Shown: positions 26,951 to 35,913, counted from the first letter of the stretch. The stretch is DNA of 64,000 nt from Rhizobium sp. ASV20 (GCF_016429015.1 NZ_JAELTU010000018.1:1-64000), one strand, 5' to 3'. A program made the numbers and translations. The notes: generated by a model from the sequence alone, not told the origin.

Positions 26951-28144
26951 TTACCCCAACAGGCTGGTGTCTTGTTTGTGGACGAGCAGCATGGTCGACG
27001 TATTGCCGAGAATGCGGTCGTTCGAGATCATCAATTGCGCCGAATGCGCGTCGCGCAGGTGGCGGCCGAGGCTGTAGGGCGTAGCGTTCTTGTAGCCCAT
27101 GATGCCGCAAATCAGCATCGCGTGGTTGATGATCGGCAGGATCATCTCCGAGGATGCAATCTTGACGTTGTTCATCGCCACGGCAAAAGCCATCGACGAC
27201 AGCCGATCGGCATCGAGCTTAGCCTCTTCATAGGCCTTCAGTCCGGCGACCACATTGGACTTCACCATCTGCAGCATGCTGGAGGCTTCGGCGAGGCGCA
27301 GCGCGCCCGGCGGCGGCGCGCCGGGAGACTTGCGGGCAGCGGCGCGGACAAAGGCCTGTGCGCGTGAAACGGCGGCGGCGGCTATTCCGTACCAGACACC
27401 GCTCCAGAGCAGATGCGAGCTTGCCAGCATCGATTGCGCGGCAATCTCGGCAAAGGGCTTTGGCAGGATCTGCCTGGCCGGCGCTTCGCCCTTGAACAGG
27501 AAGCCGTCGGAGCAGGTGCCGCGCATCCCGAGCGTATTCCACTCGACCGTGCGCTTGATCTCGTACTGGTCTTTCAGGAAGCAGGTCAGCACCTGATCGG
27601 AGGAGGCCGCCTCGGCATGGCTGCGCGAGGTAATCAGGATGGCGTCGGCATGGGCGCCATAGGAGATGACGGTTGCGTCCTTCTCAAGATAGCAGGTGTC
27701 GCCCTCGATCTTGATCGCGCAGATGCTGTTACGCAGGTTGCCGCCGATCCCGCCTTCGGTCGTTGCCGAGGCCAGAAGCAGCTGCTCGCCTGCGATGCGG
27801 CGCATAAAGTCGCGGTGCCATTCGCTGTCGGCACCATGCTCGACCAGGCTCGAAAGCTTGATGTGATGCATGGCAAAGACCATGGCGCTGGCCGCACAGG
27901 CCTGACCAAGGATCGAGCAGAGCTCGGCAATCTCAGTGATGGAAGCACCCTCGCCGCCAAATGCCGCGGGGATCTGGATGGAAAGCAGCTTCTCGGCGCG
28001 CATGGCGTCGACAGCTTCGCGTGGGAACCGGCCTTCAGCATCGACGGCATCGGCGTGTTGGCTGGCGATCGCTGCGACGCGGGCGGCACGTGCTGCCGCT
28101 CCCTCGCCCGTCCCAACCTCAATTCGAGCGACCGCCGCAGTCAT
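26951..28144 (-). CDS. Acyl-CoA dehydrogenase-family flavoprotein of the carrier-protein operon
   Basis: A 397-residue protein with acyl-CoA dehydrogenase architecture: N-terminal helical domain ([20 protein letters not shown]), middle beta domain ([11 protein letters not shown]...[16 protein letters not shown]) and C-terminal helical bundle ending in [19 protein letters not shown]. The position of the catalytic Glu in the usual EGT motif reads SND here, so the chemistry may differ from fatty acyl oxidation. The start ATG 28144 overlaps the stop of the carrier-protein gene by one base (TGATG). In the operon it could oxidise or otherwise modify the carrier-bound aminoacyl group, as flavoproteins do with prolyl carriers; that is inference. 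Confidence 0.87.
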   Translation of the reverse strand: MTAAVARIEVGTGEGAAARAARVAAIASQHADAVDAEGRFPREAVDAMRAEKLLSIQIPAAFGGEGASITEIAELCSILGQACAASAMVFAMHHIKLSSLVEHGADSEWHRDFMRRIAGEQLLLASATTEGGIGGNLRNSICAIKIEGDTCYLEKDATVISYGAHADAILITSRSHAEAASSDQVLTCFLKDQYEIKRTVEWNTLGMRGTCSDGFLFKGEAPARQILPKPFAEIAAQSMLASSHLLWSGVWYGIAAAAVSRAQAFVRAAARKSPGAPPPGALRLAEASSMLQMVKSNVVAGLKAYEEAKLDADRLSSMAFAVAMNNVKIASSEMILPIINHAMLICGIMGYKNATPYSLGRHLRDAHSAQLMISNDRILGNTSTMLLVHKQDTSLLG

Positions 28145-28395
28145 CACGCGACCTTTCTGCCGTCCAGAATCATGCCGACGGTTCTTTCGATTGCGGCGAT
28201 GCTGGCAAAGGACTTGCGGTTCAGCAGATTGTCCGGGAACTCGATGTCGAAGGCCTCCTCGATGCCGAGCATCAGCTGAACGGAAGCGAATGAGGATAGC
28301 CCCGTCGCATAGAGATCAGCATCGTCTTCGATCTGATCGACAGCAACGGGAAGCGCACCGAATTTGGCCAGCAAATCGCGAATCGTCTTGTTCAT
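28144..28395 (-). CDS. Acyl carrier protein-like small carrier protein
   Basis: An 83-residue acidic carrier protein. The phosphopantetheine-attachment serine lies in YATGLSSFASVQLMLGIEE (helix 2, about residue 35-36), and FDIEFPDNLLNRKSF follows as in acyl carrier proteins. I chose ATG 28395 (MNKTIRDLLAKFG), with AAGGGA upstream; a Met ten codons earlier has no support. It is the first gene of the operon and the obvious substrate of the amino acid:carrier-protein ligase two genes downstream. A TAACC-N2-GGTTA palindrome lies 30 bases upstream. Confidence 0.9.
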   Translation of the reverse strand: MNKTIRDLLAKFGALPVAVDQIEDDADLYATGLSSFASVQLMLGIEEAFDIEFPDNLLNRKSFASIAAIERTVGMILDGRKVA

Positions 28396-28750
28396 AGTCC
28401 AGTCCCTTCTGGCAATTGCAAGCATAACCGTGGTTACGCAGTCTTATTGTCGCCAAGAAGTAACAGGCAAAACAGAACATTCCGCTAATCGACGTGGTAA
28501 ATACAGTCGACTTATACTTCGTAGAATAATTCTATATTCATCATTTGCTTGATAAAAATTTACTAAACATAAACCAAGCAAACCGCCGTCGACACACACA
28601 TATTCAATAATCTCAATATTATGTGCCGGTAATCTTACGGGAAGACGGCTTATGCAAGAAGGTTAACGCGCCAACTCGCCACCACGTTTTATTCGAAAAA
28701 TCTCATAACAATCATAGCGTCAGTAAAAGTATAAAATGGAAGAACCGGCT
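28396..28750. promoter_or_regulatory. AT-rich intergenic region upstream of carrier-protein operon, with TAACC palindrome
   Basis: These 355 bases separate the end of epmB from the carrier-protein operon, both on the minus strand. The DNA is distinctly AT-rich compared with its surroundings, with several A/T runs between 28500 and 28640. The palindrome TAACCGTGGTTA at 28425-28436, flanked by GC, is a candidate operator close to the start of the operon. No convincing gene and no clear intrinsic terminator were found. Confidence 0.4.
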
Positions 28751-29803
28751 CTAGCCCTCGGGCGGATAGAGGTGTTCGCCGCCGCGATAATCCGAAACAG
28801 AATAACAGCCTTCGCCAACCGGGCGAATCGAACTTCCACCAATGTCGGCCTTGCCGTAGCCGCCTGGGATATCGAGTATGTAAGTCGGCTGGCAAAGACC
28901 GGAGATCCGGCCACGCAACGCCCCCACAATCGCCTGCCCCTCCGCGATCGTCAGACGGAAGTGACTGGTGCCGGGGGCAAGATCGGGGTGATGCAGGTAG
29001 TAGGGCTTAACCCGCGTTTCGACGAAGGCCTTCATCAATGCGGCCAGCACGTCCGGATCGTCGTTGACACCCTTGAGCAGCACCGACTGACTGACCAGCA
29101 CGATCCCCGCATCGACCAGCCGCGCGCAGGCAGCCCGGGCCTCATCCGTCAGTTCGCGCGGATGATTGGCATGCAGGGCGACATAAACGGTCTTTCCGCC
29201 TGCCTTCAGCGCCGCGATCAATGCCGCATCGACCTTGGAGGGATCGACAACGGGAATACGCGTGTGGAAACGGACGATCTTCACATGATCGATATCGGCG
29301 AGCTGCCTGAGAATCTCTTCCAGTCGCCGCGGCGAGAGAACCAGCGGATCGCCGCCAGTCAGGATGACCTCCCAGATCTCCCTATGGTTGCGAATATAGG
29401 CAAAGGCGCCATCAAGCGCATCACCATCCAGCGTACCCAGGCCCTGCGGCCCGACCATTTCGCGGCGGAAACAGAATCGGCAATAGACCGGGCAGACATG
29501 CACGGCCTTCAGCAGAACGCGGTCGGGATAGCGATGCACGATGCCTTCGACCGGGCTATGCGCATGATCGCCGATCGGATCGGCACGTTCCTCGGGAGTA
29601 ACCAGCAACTCGGCCGCATCGGGCACGAATTGGCGGGCGATGGGATCAGCAGGGTCAGCGGCGTCAATCAAGCGCGTGACAGTTGGCGTCAGAGCCACGG
29701 CATAGCGCTCCGCCACAGCCTCAAGCGCGATCGCTTGATCGGCATCGATCAATCCGGCGCGCTCGAGTTCACCGATACTCCTGACCGGACGCAGCACGTT
29801 CAT
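28751..29803 (-). CDS. epmB: EF-P beta-lysylation protein EpmB (lysine 2,3-aminomutase-like)
   Basis: A 350-residue radical-SAM enzyme of the KamA family. It converts (S)-alpha-lysine to (R)-beta-lysine, the substrate of EpmA. The cluster-binding cysteines are Cys104, Cys108 and Cys111 (CPVYCRFC), followed by FRREMVGPQGLG, and the SAM-binding GGDPLVLSP is present. It is shorter than catabolic lysine 2,3-aminomutases (over 400 residues), as EpmB proteins are. Its start overlaps the epmA stop (ATGA). The efp gene is divergent next to epmA, so the whole modification module is together. Confidence 0.93.
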   Translation of the reverse strand: MNVLRPVRSIGELERAGLIDADQAIALEAVAERYAVALTPTVTRLIDAADPADPIARQFVPDAAELLVTPEERADPIGDHAHSPVEGIVHRYPDRVLLKAVHVCPVYCRFCFRREMVGPQGLGTLDGDALDGAFAYIRNHREIWEVILTGGDPLVLSPRRLEEILRQLADIDHVKIVRFHTRIPVVDPSKVDAALIAALKAGGKTVYVALHANHPRELTDEARAACARLVDAGIVLVSQSVLLKGVNDDPDVLAALMKAFVETRVKPYYLHHPDLAPGTSHFRLTIAEGQAIVGALRGRISGLCQPTYILDIPGGYGKADIGGSSIRPVGEGCYSVSDYRGGEHLYPPEG

Positions 29804-30864
29804 GCGTCATACTCCGCAACCGGGGCCCACAGCACCTGCTCGATGCGCGAGGCGCCTGTTGCCAGCATCACGACCCGGTCAAAGCCGAGCGCGATGCCGC
29901 TAGCTTCGGGCATGACAGCTAGCGCCTCCAGAAACTCCTCGTCCAGCGGATAGGTCTCGCCGTAGACGCGCTGCTTTTCGACCATTTCGATCTCGAACCG
30001 GCGGCGCTGCTCGGCGGCATTGGTAAGCTCGCCAAAAGCATTGGCAAGCTCGACGCCACAGGCATAAAGCTCGAAACGCTCGGCAACGCGATGATCCCGT
30101 GCCGACGGCCGGGCAAGCGCCGCCTCGGAGACCGGATATTCGTCGAGGATCGTGGCGCGACCGAAACCGAGATTGGGCTCGATCTTCTCGACCAGCACCC
30201 GACTGAAGAGATCCTGCCAGAGGTCGTCGTCGGCGAAGCGAATACCGGCCTTGCGCATATCCGCCGCCAGCCGCTCGCGATCCGTCGAACCGTCGAGCCC
30301 GATGGACGCAAAGAGATCGATGCCGGCATAGCGCTCGAAAGCGGCTGCGACGCTGATGCGCTCCGGTTGCAGGAACGGATCGGTCTCGGCGCCGCGATAG
30401 GTCAGCTTCTTCGCGCCAACAGTCTCGGCCGCCAGGGCCAAGAGCGCGGAGCAATCAGCCATCAGGGCTTCATAGCTCTCGCCTGCCCGATACCATTCCA
30501 GCATGGTGAATTCCGGATGGTGCAGCGGCCCGCGCTCGCGATTGCGATAGACATGGGCAAAGCAGGCGATGCGCTCCTCGCCGGCCGCAAGCAGCTTCTT
30601 GCAGGCAAATTCCGGCGACGTATGAAGATAGAGAGGCAAAGCCCGGCCATCGGTCGTCAGCGCCTCGGTCTCGAAAGCGTGGAGATGCGCCTCGTTGCCC
30701 GGCGACACCTGCAGCGTCGCGGTATCAACCTCGATGAAATCGTTGCTTGCAAAGAACATGCGCATCGCGGCCTGGATCGCATTACGGCCGATCAGGAATG
30801 GCCGCCGGTCCGCATGGACATTGCGGGTCCACCAGGGGGACGCTTTGCTCGTCGTTGGCTTCAT
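29800..30864 (-). CDS. epmA: EF-P lysyl-transferase EpmA (GenX/PoxA, LysRS-like)
   Basis: A 354-residue class II lysyl-tRNA synthetase homologue lacking the N-terminal anticodon-binding OB domain. Motif 2 is FAHVYRNRERGPLHHPEF and motif 3 ends in GIALGFDRVVMLATG. It activates (R)-beta-lysine and attaches it to a conserved lysine of elongation factor P. Translational coupling with epmB (4-base overlap) and divergent placement from efp support the assignment. The protein is slightly longer than the approximately 325-residue enterobacterial form. Confidence 0.94.
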   Translation of the reverse strand: MKPTTSKASPWWTRNVHADRRPFLIGRNAIQAAMRMFFASNDFIEVDTATLQVSPGNEAHLHAFETEALTTDGRALPLYLHTSPEFACKKLLAAGEERIACFAHVYRNRERGPLHHPEFTMLEWYRAGESYEALMADCSALLALAAETVGAKKLTYRGAETDPFLQPERISVAAAFERYAGIDLFASIGLDGSTDRERLAADMRKAGIRFADDDLWQDLFSRVLVEKIEPNLGFGRATILDEYPVSEAALARPSARDHRVAERFELYACGVELANAFGELTNAAEQRRRFEIEMVEKQRVYGETYPLDEEFLEALAVMPEASGIALGFDRVVMLATGASRIEQVLWAPVAEYDA

Positions 30865-31016
30865 TCCTAGCTTTCTTCGGGGCGCAAGCCGCGTTGGGGG
30901 GTGGCAATTTCCATTGATTTAGGGTAGTTGCGCCCCCAAGCAAACAATTGCTGCGTCTCGGAGAGCATTTAGACAGTCCCTCTACGACGCAAAGCGCAGC
31001 GTTACAAGGAAGTCTT

Positions 31017-31586
31017 ATGGTCAAGGTCATCGCCTCTTCGGTCCGCAAGGGCAACGTTCTCGACGTCGACGGCAAGCTCTACGTCGTTCTCACCGCTCAG
31101 AACTTTCATCCGGGCAAGGGCACCCCGGTCACCCAGGTCGACATGCGCCGCATCGTCGACGGCGTGAAGGTTTCCGAGCGCTGGCGCACCACCGAGCAGG
31201 TCGAGCGCGCCTTCGTCGAAGACGTGAACTTCCAGTATCTCTATGAAGACGGCGAAGGCTTCCACTTCATGAACCCGGCCACCTACGACCAGGTTGTCGT
31301 CGATGTTGACACCATGGGCGACCAGAAGGCCTACCTGCAGGAAGGCATGACCTGCATTCTGTCGATCCACGAAGGCATTCCGCTGGCACTCGAATTGCCG
31401 CGCCACGTCACGCTTGAGATCACCGAGACCGAGCCGGTCGTCAAGGGCCAGACGGCATCCTCGTCCTACAAGCCTGCCATGCTGTCGAACGGCATCCGCA
31501 CTCTGGTGCCGCCGCACATCAACGCCGGCACCCGCGTCGTCATCGCCACGGAAGACAATTCCTACGTCGAGCGCGCCAAGGACTGA
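31017..31586 (+). CDS. efp: Elongation factor P
   Basis: The 189-residue translation factor that relieves ribosome stalling at polyproline stretches. The KOW-like N domain carries Lys34 in FHPGKGTPV, the residue that receives beta-lysine from EpmA. Central and C-terminal OB domains follow ([21 protein letters not shown]). I chose ATG 31017 with AAGGA upstream, which gives the usual family length; an earlier in-frame Met at 30948 adds a non-conserved leader. A strong terminator follows. The 152 bases to epmA hold both promoters. Confidence 0.96.
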   Translation: MVKVIASSVRKGNVLDVDGKLYVVLTAQNFHPGKGTPVTQVDMRRIVDGVKVSERWRTTEQVERAFVEDVNFQYLYEDGEGFHFMNPATYDQVVVDVDTMGDQKAYLQEGMTCILSIHEGIPLALELPRHVTLEITETEPVVKGQTASSSYKPAMLSNGIRTLVPPHINAGTRVVIATEDNSYVERAKD

Positions 31587-31611
31587 GCTTCAGCCTTGTA
31601 GATTGCATGAA

Positions 31612-31642
31612 AAACGCCTCGTCCTCGCGACGGGGCGTTTTG
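31612..31642. terminator. Strong bidirectional terminator between efp and the SbmA-like ABC gene
   Basis: A 13-bp stem with one G-T pair (AAAACGCCTCGTC at 31612-31624 with GACGGGGCGTTTT at 31630-31642) and a 5-base loop. T-runs follow on the plus strand and, through the A-run at 31611-31615, on the minus strand. It serves efp and probably also the convergent ABC gene ending at 31699. Confidence 0.88.
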
Positions 31643-31698
31643 CGTTTTGGCAGGCTTGGGATCCCATCACTGTGTCGGTGCCGACGGGCAGGATTACA

Positions 31699-33549
31699 CT
31701 AGCGCGTGCTGGCTTTTTTCTCGCTCTTTTCTTCGGCTTTGGCGGGTTCGGAAGGGATATCTGGTTCGGTGCTGTGCTCGTGCGGGGCCAAGGCCTGCAT
31801 GTGCAGAACGCGTGGTGACATCGCCTGCACATAAGCATCAGAGCGGCCGATATAGATCATCGTCGCATCGGTGAGGTCCGCCAGCATGGCGCAAGCCTTT
31901 GCCTGAACTTCAGCCTCCAACCCTTCAAAGGCATCGTCGAGGATGATCCATTTCGGCTTCGCCAGCAGCAGATGCGCAAAACCGACGGCTTTCTGCTCCT
32001 CGGTATCGAGCAAGCGATCCCAGCGCGCTTGGGTATCGAGGCGGCTCTTCAGACGGCCGAGGCCTACCTTGTCCATGACAGCATCGACGGCAGCATCGTC
32101 ATAGGCATCCCTGTCGTCCGGGAAGCAGATCGCCTCCCGAAGCGTGCCGGTCGGCACGTAGGGGACGTGCGGCACGAACATCATGTCTTCCATCGGCGGC
32201 AAACTGACCGTTCCGGCGCCGCTGTACCATTGATGTGCCAGTACCTCGAACAGCAGCCTGCGGTTCACGCCATGATCACCATTGATCATGATGTGCTCGC
32301 CGGCATTGATGGTGACGGTGCCCTCGGCGATCCGGAAGCCGTTTTCCGTCGCCTCGTCATTGGTCTTCGTCGACACCTCCAGATCGGTCCAGACCATGGT
32401 GCCGGGGGCAGCCTTTTCGAAGGTGAGGGTGTGCGGCATCGGCGGCTTGTCATCCATCTCCGTCAGCGCCTGACGAAAATCGGTGACACGCATCAGCGTC
32501 GCGCGCCATTCCGCGATCGGGCCGAAATTGGCGACATACCAGCGCAGCGCCGAATTGACCTGATTGAAGGCGCCGACCGCCACCATGAGCTGGCCGAAAG
32601 TCAACCCGCCGGAGAAATAGGCGGGCGCCGCCACCAGTATCGGGATGATCAGCACCAGCCAGCCGTAACCGGCGGAAACCCAGGTGAGGTTGGTATTGGC
32701 GATAGCAAGCTGACGGATAACGCCAAGCACGGCGGAAATATCGAGATTGATCCGCTTGCGCTCGTTCTCTTCACCGCCGGCAATGGTGATCGCCGGCATA
32801 TGCTCATTGGCATGCATGAGCGCGAAACGCAGTTCGGCTTCCTTCGAATAGCGATCGGCATTCAGTCGCACCAGACGACGACCGACGAACTGGCTGAGAA
32901 AGGAGGCCGAGCCGGCATAGAGGATTGCCGCCCAGACCATATAGCCCGGGATGGAGAAGTTCGCTCCCTTGAAATGGAAGACCATGCCGCTCGACAACTC
33001 CCACAGCACGCCGATAAAGCTCAAGAGCAGGATCGTCGCCTGGACGAGACCAATGGCAAGGCCGGTGGTGCTTTCGGCGAGGTTGCGGGCATCCTCGTGC
33101 AGGCGCTGGTCGGGATTGACGCCGATCAGCCCGGAAGAGGCAAGGCGAAGCGCCCGCTTGGCCTGCAGCCACTGGTTCACCAGATCTCTCGCCAGCCCCT
33201 CGCGCATGTAGAGCGCCGTCATCTGGTTCAACCACGCCTGGATGACATTGAGAACCAGAAGCGAGCCGGCAATGATGCCAAAAACGCCGAGCTGGTGGAA
33301 GAAGGCCGAGATATCGCGTCGCGCCAGTGAATCGTAGAAAGGTGCATTCCAGCTGTTCAGCAGCACCTGAACGTAAGCCGTGAGCAGGATGATCACCAGG
33401 AGTGCCGCGGTCAGCGAAATGATCTTGATGCGGACCGGCGAATTCCAGAAGGCTGAGAACATCATTTTCAGCCGAAAGAAGAGGCTGAAGTCGTATCCGA
33501 CCTGCTCGTTTCCCTGGATATTCGGCTTGGCTTGCGCTTCAACTGCCAT
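31699..33549 (-). CDS. SbmA/BacA-type ABC transporter fused to a degenerate nucleotide-binding domain
   Basis: A 616-residue inner-membrane protein with the ABC_membrane_2 (SbmA/BacA, YddA) transmembrane domain at about residues 35-340 and a C-terminal ABC ATPase-like domain. The ATPase motifs are badly altered: Walker A reads GDHGVNRR (424-431) with no GK(S/T), the signature LSGGEQ is LDTEEQ (514-519), and Walker B ends ILDDAF (536-541) instead of LDE. The surrounding fold is still recognisable (VPYVPTGTLREAICFPD). Relatives such as BacA and BclA import peptides in rhizobia. With this domain ATP hydrolysis looks impossible, so it may work with proton gradient like SbmA. ATG 33549 has GGGAAG upstream. 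The C-terminus is lysine/glutamate-rich. Confidence 0.85.
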   Translation of the reverse strand: MAVEAQAKPNIQGNEQVGYDFSLFFRLKMMFSAFWNSPVRIKIISLTAALLVIILLTAYVQVLLNSWNAPFYDSLARRDISAFFHQLGVFGIIAGSLLVLNVIQAWLNQMTALYMREGLARDLVNQWLQAKRALRLASSGLIGVNPDQRLHEDARNLAESTTGLAIGLVQATILLLSFIGVLWELSSGMVFHFKGANFSIPGYMVWAAILYAGSASFLSQFVGRRLVRLNADRYSKEAELRFALMHANEHMPAITIAGGEENERKRINLDISAVLGVIRQLAIANTNLTWVSAGYGWLVLIIPILVAAPAYFSGGLTFGQLMVAVGAFNQVNSALRWYVANFGPIAEWRATLMRVTDFRQALTEMDDKPPMPHTLTFEKAAPGTMVWTDLEVSTKTNDEATENGFRIAEGTVTINAGEHIMINGDHGVNRRLLFEVLAHQWYSGAGTVSLPPMEDMMFVPHVPYVPTGTLREAICFPDDRDAYDDAAVDAVMDKVGLGRLKSRLDTQARWDRLLDTEEQKAVGFAHLLLAKPKWIILDDAFEGLEAEVQAKACAMLADLTDATMIYIGRSDAYVQAMSPRVLHMQALAPHEHSTEPDIPSEPAKAEEKSEKKASTR

Positions 33550-33714
33550 CAGCACTTCCCTGCGACGCACGTCCCGTCAATTAATCATGACCCGCCCTCA
33601 TGTCCACCCTTGCAACAGATCGGTGCGATCACGTTCCTATATACACGGTTTCGCGTCTTGAACCGAATTAGGTCAGCAATTAGCTTGCACTCGAAAGATT
33701 GAGAAAGCCTTCCG

Positions 33715-34557
33715 ATGCAATTTCAAGGAACTGCCGACTATATCGCCGACAAGGACCTGATGGTCGCCGTCAACGCTGCTATCCGGCTGGAACGCCCCCT
33801 GCTGGTAAAGGGTGAGCCGGGCACAGGCAAGACCGAGCTGGCCCGCCAGGTGGCGGCAGCGCTCGGGCTCGAGATCATCGAGTGGAACGTCAAATCGACC
33901 ACCAAGGCGCAGCAGGGCCTCTACGAATACGATGCCGTATCGCGCCTTCGCGACAGCCAGCTCGGCGACGTCAGAGTTCACGAGGTCGGAAACTATATCA
34001 GGCAGGGCAAGCTCTGGCAGGCCTTCACCTCGCCGGAAAAATGCGTGCTGCTGATCGACGAGATCGACAAGGCCGACATCGAGTTTCCCAACGACCTGCT
34101 GCAGGAACTCGACCGCATGGAATTCCATGTCTACGAGACCGGCGAAACCGTCCGTGCCGCCATCCGCCCGATCGTCATCATCACATCGAACAACGAGAAG
34201 GAGCTGCCGGACGCCTTCCTGCGCCGCTGCTTCTTCCACTATATCCGTTTTCCCGACATGGAGACGCTGGCCCGCATCGTCGAGGTGCATTACCCCGGCA
34301 TCAAGCAGGCGCTGGTGCATGCGGCACTAACGCAATTCTTCGAAATCCGTGATGTGGTGGGGCTGAAGAAAAAGCCTTCGACCTCCGAAGCCCTCGATTG
34401 GATCCGCCTGCTCGTCGCCGATGATGTCGACCCTGCCACGCTGCGCGCCGATCCCAAGAACGCGCTGCCGAAGCTGCATGGCGCGTTATTGAAGAATGAG
34501 CAGGACGTGCATCTCTTCGAACGGCTGGCTTTCATGGCGCGCGGACAAGGGAAATGA
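33715..34557 (+). CDS. MoxR-family AAA+ ATPase
   Basis: A 280-residue cytoplasmic AAA+ ATPase. Walker A is GEPGTGKT (residues 33-40), Walker B CVLLIDEID (110-118), sensor 1 IVIITSNNEKELPDAF, and the arginine-finger region FLRRCFFHYIRFPD. MoxR and CoxD-type ATPases assemble or activate partner proteins, usually with a VWA protein encoded next door. Here that partner is probably the VWA protein at 36844, separated by a Nudix gene, an unknown gene and metA. The stop overlaps the start of the Nudix gene (ATGA). Confidence 0.92.
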   Translation: MQFQGTADYIADKDLMVAVNAAIRLERPLLVKGEPGTGKTELARQVAAALGLEIIEWNVKSTTKAQQGLYEYDAVSRLRDSQLGDVRVHEVGNYIRQGKLWQAFTSPEKCVLLIDEIDKADIEFPNDLLQELDRMEFHVYETGETVRAAIRPIVIITSNNEKELPDAFLRRCFFHYIRFPDMETLARIVEVHYPGIKQALVHAALTQFFEIRDVVGLKKKPSTSEALDWIRLLVADDVDPATLRADPKNALPKLHGALLKNEQDVHLFERLAFMARGQGK

Positions 34558-34979
34558 TGCGGCCGGATGCCGTCAAGGTTCTGATCTACGCCGTTCGGGA
34601 CGGGCATCTGCTTGTTTTTGACGAGCCGGGTTTTCCGACCATCGAGCTACAGGTTCCGGGCGGCACGGTCGAGGATGGCGAAGATTTGGTTCTGGCGGCA
34701 GCGCGCGAATTCGAGGAAGAGACCGGGCTTTTGGCGGGCAATCTCTATCCGCTCGGCATTCATGACTGCCGCTTAGAAAAGGACGGGCGCGAATACCATC
34801 ATCAGAGACATTATTTCCGCTGCACCCTGCCCGAAGCAACACCGGATACCTGGCTCCATTTCGAAATGACGCCGTTCGACGGCAGCGACCCCATTCGCTT
34901 CCGCTTCTTCTGGCTGCCGATCGCCGCGGCAAGGCAACGCCTCGGCTATGGTATGCAGCACTTCCTTGAGCACTTGTAA
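34554..34979 (+). CDS. Nudix hydrolase
   Basis: A 141-residue Nudix protein. The 23-residue Nudix box is perfect (G-x5-E-x7-REFEEETGL, about residues 38-60), with the metal-binding REFEEE core. Such enzymes cleave nucleoside diphosphates linked to another group; the substrate is not readable. It is coupled to the MoxR gene by a 4-base overlap. A start at the second Met (34557) cannot be excluded. Confidence 0.9.
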   Translation: MMRPDAVKVLIYAVRDGHLLVFDEPGFPTIELQVPGGTVEDGEDLVLAAAREFEEETGLLAGNLYPLGIHDCRLEKDGREYHHQRHYFRCTLPEATPDTWLHFEMTPFDGSDPIRFRFFWLPIAAARQRLGYGMQHFLEHL

Positions 34980-35025
34980 GGGCCACCAACTCGAGTCGGA
35001 ATTGCCTTCATCTGCCGTGGCCGGG

Positions 35026-35523
35026 CTAACTGGATACGGTTTTGATAAAGGGGACCGAGTAGGTGCAGATAAAAAGGGAGCCGTCGTCAAGGTATTCCGT
35101 ACGCACCTGCACGCCGTCTTTCACCCATTGGTCCCATTCGACAGTGCCATCCTCTTCTTCGGTCCGCACAGGCAAACCGAATTCTAGCAGAGCGTCGTCG
35201 CGATTGTGAATCGGACCACGGCTGAACGGTATCGGCCCGACATAGGCTGCACGCATGCCGCTGGGCTTGCCATATGCAAAGATCGCCGAAAGGATCGCTT
35301 TGCCACCATCCCTGGGCATTCCGAACCTGGCTTTATAGCCAGTATGAAAGTCGAAGGCGAGTTCAATGCCAAGGGAGTTTAGCTCGCAGTGTCCGGTGCC
35401 GGCACCACGCTGGGCTCGCCCGGGCATCAGGGAAACGTCGAATCCGACGGAGGCCAACAGATCGGCCAGTCCTGGATCTTGTTCAGAATGGCCTAGAAAA
35501 GGCAGTATCTTATCCAGTGTCAT
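35026..35523 (-). CDS. Protein of unknown function
   Basis: A 165-residue soluble protein that I do not recognise. It has no signal peptide or membrane helix. Visible features are an N-terminal helical part (LADLLASVGFDVSLMPG), a central segment rich in aromatic and glycine residues (ELAFDFHTGYKARFGMP) and an acidic EEEDGTVEWDQWV stretch. The pattern of short beta strands and the isolated position recall small immunity-like or accessory proteins, but nothing adjacent looks like a toxin. It runs opposite to its neighbours between the Nudix gene and metA and has a GGAACG site upstream of ATG 35523. Confidence 0.65.
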   Translation of the reverse strand: MTLDKILPFLGHSEQDPGLADLLASVGFDVSLMPGRAQRGAGTGHCELNSLGIELAFDFHTGYKARFGMPRDGGKAILSAIFAYGKPSGMRAAYVGPIPFSRGPIHNRDDALLEFGLPVRTEEEDGTVEWDQWVKDGVQVRTEYLDDGSLFICTYSVPFIKTVSS

Positions 35524-35759
35524 GTTCGTTCCATTCTACAAGTCGACTTGCGTCTCGAAAGCAGACGTTGTGGGCATACAGTCTAGATCAGAATGATGAC
35601 AATCCCGCGCTCTGCACCCAAGTGACTGTGCTTCAGGCTGCCGATCCGCCATTCGCCACCATCTTACAGCGCAACGAGCAAAGGATAGGCAACCCGCCGA
35701 GGCTCCCGAACATCTTCAAGTCACCCAAGTTCACAGCCTTACCCTCAAGAGCTTGCCCA

Positions 35760-35788
35760 TTGACCCGCCGGAATGACAGGTTTATGAA
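35760..35788 (+). promoter_or_regulatory. Candidate promoter of the metA leader
   Basis: TTGACC (35760-35765) and TATGAA (35783-35788) are separated by 17 bases. Transcription would start near 35795, immediately before the first paired base of the SAM-II aptamer at 35797. Confidence 0.65.
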
Positions 35789-35796
35789 ATTTCCCT

Positions 35797-35850
35797 CGTG
35801 GTGATTTGGCCGGCCGGCTTGCAGCCACGTTAAACAAGTCGCTAAAGGGC
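35797..35850 (+). ncRNA. SAM-II riboswitch (metA leader aptamer)
   Basis: The sequence shows the conserved blocks of the alphaproteobacterial SAM-II aptamer: GATTT after the first strand, CTTGCAGCCACGTTAAA, and CAAGTCGCTAAAGGG. Stem P1 pairs CGTGG (35797-35801) with CCACG (35825-35829), and the loop and 3' segment supply the pseudoknot. In Rhizobiales this class sits in front of methionine biosynthesis genes, here metA, and turns expression down when S-adenosylmethionine is plentiful. The aptamer lies 63 bases before the metA start. Confidence 0.93.
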
Positions 35851-35860
35851 CGCGTGCGGA

Positions 35861-35894
35861 CCGGTAGCGATTCATGATCGCGGCCGGTTTTTTT
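35861..35894 (+). terminator. Intrinsic terminator between SAM-II aptamer and metA (expression platform)
   Basis: CCGGTAGCGAT (35861-35871) pairs with ATCGCGGCCGG (35877-35887), with an A-G mismatch and a G-T pair inside the stem, followed by seven T. It lies between the aptamer and the metA ribosome site, so SAM binding probably favours premature termination. No obvious anti-terminator pairing was worked out. Confidence 0.7.
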
Positions 35895-35913
35895 GTATTT
35901 GGCGAGTGAAACG

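Noticed and set aside
31699..33549. Frameshift as an explanation for the missing ATPase motifs of the SbmA-like protein
   Set aside because: The frame is open throughout and flanking segments match the family on both sides of each altered motif, so the changes are substitutions.
35274..35804. 176-codon plus-strand frame opposite the unknown gene and running into the SAM-II leader
   Set aside because: Composition is arginine/serine-rich as expected for an antisense shadow, and it overlaps the promoter and aptamer.
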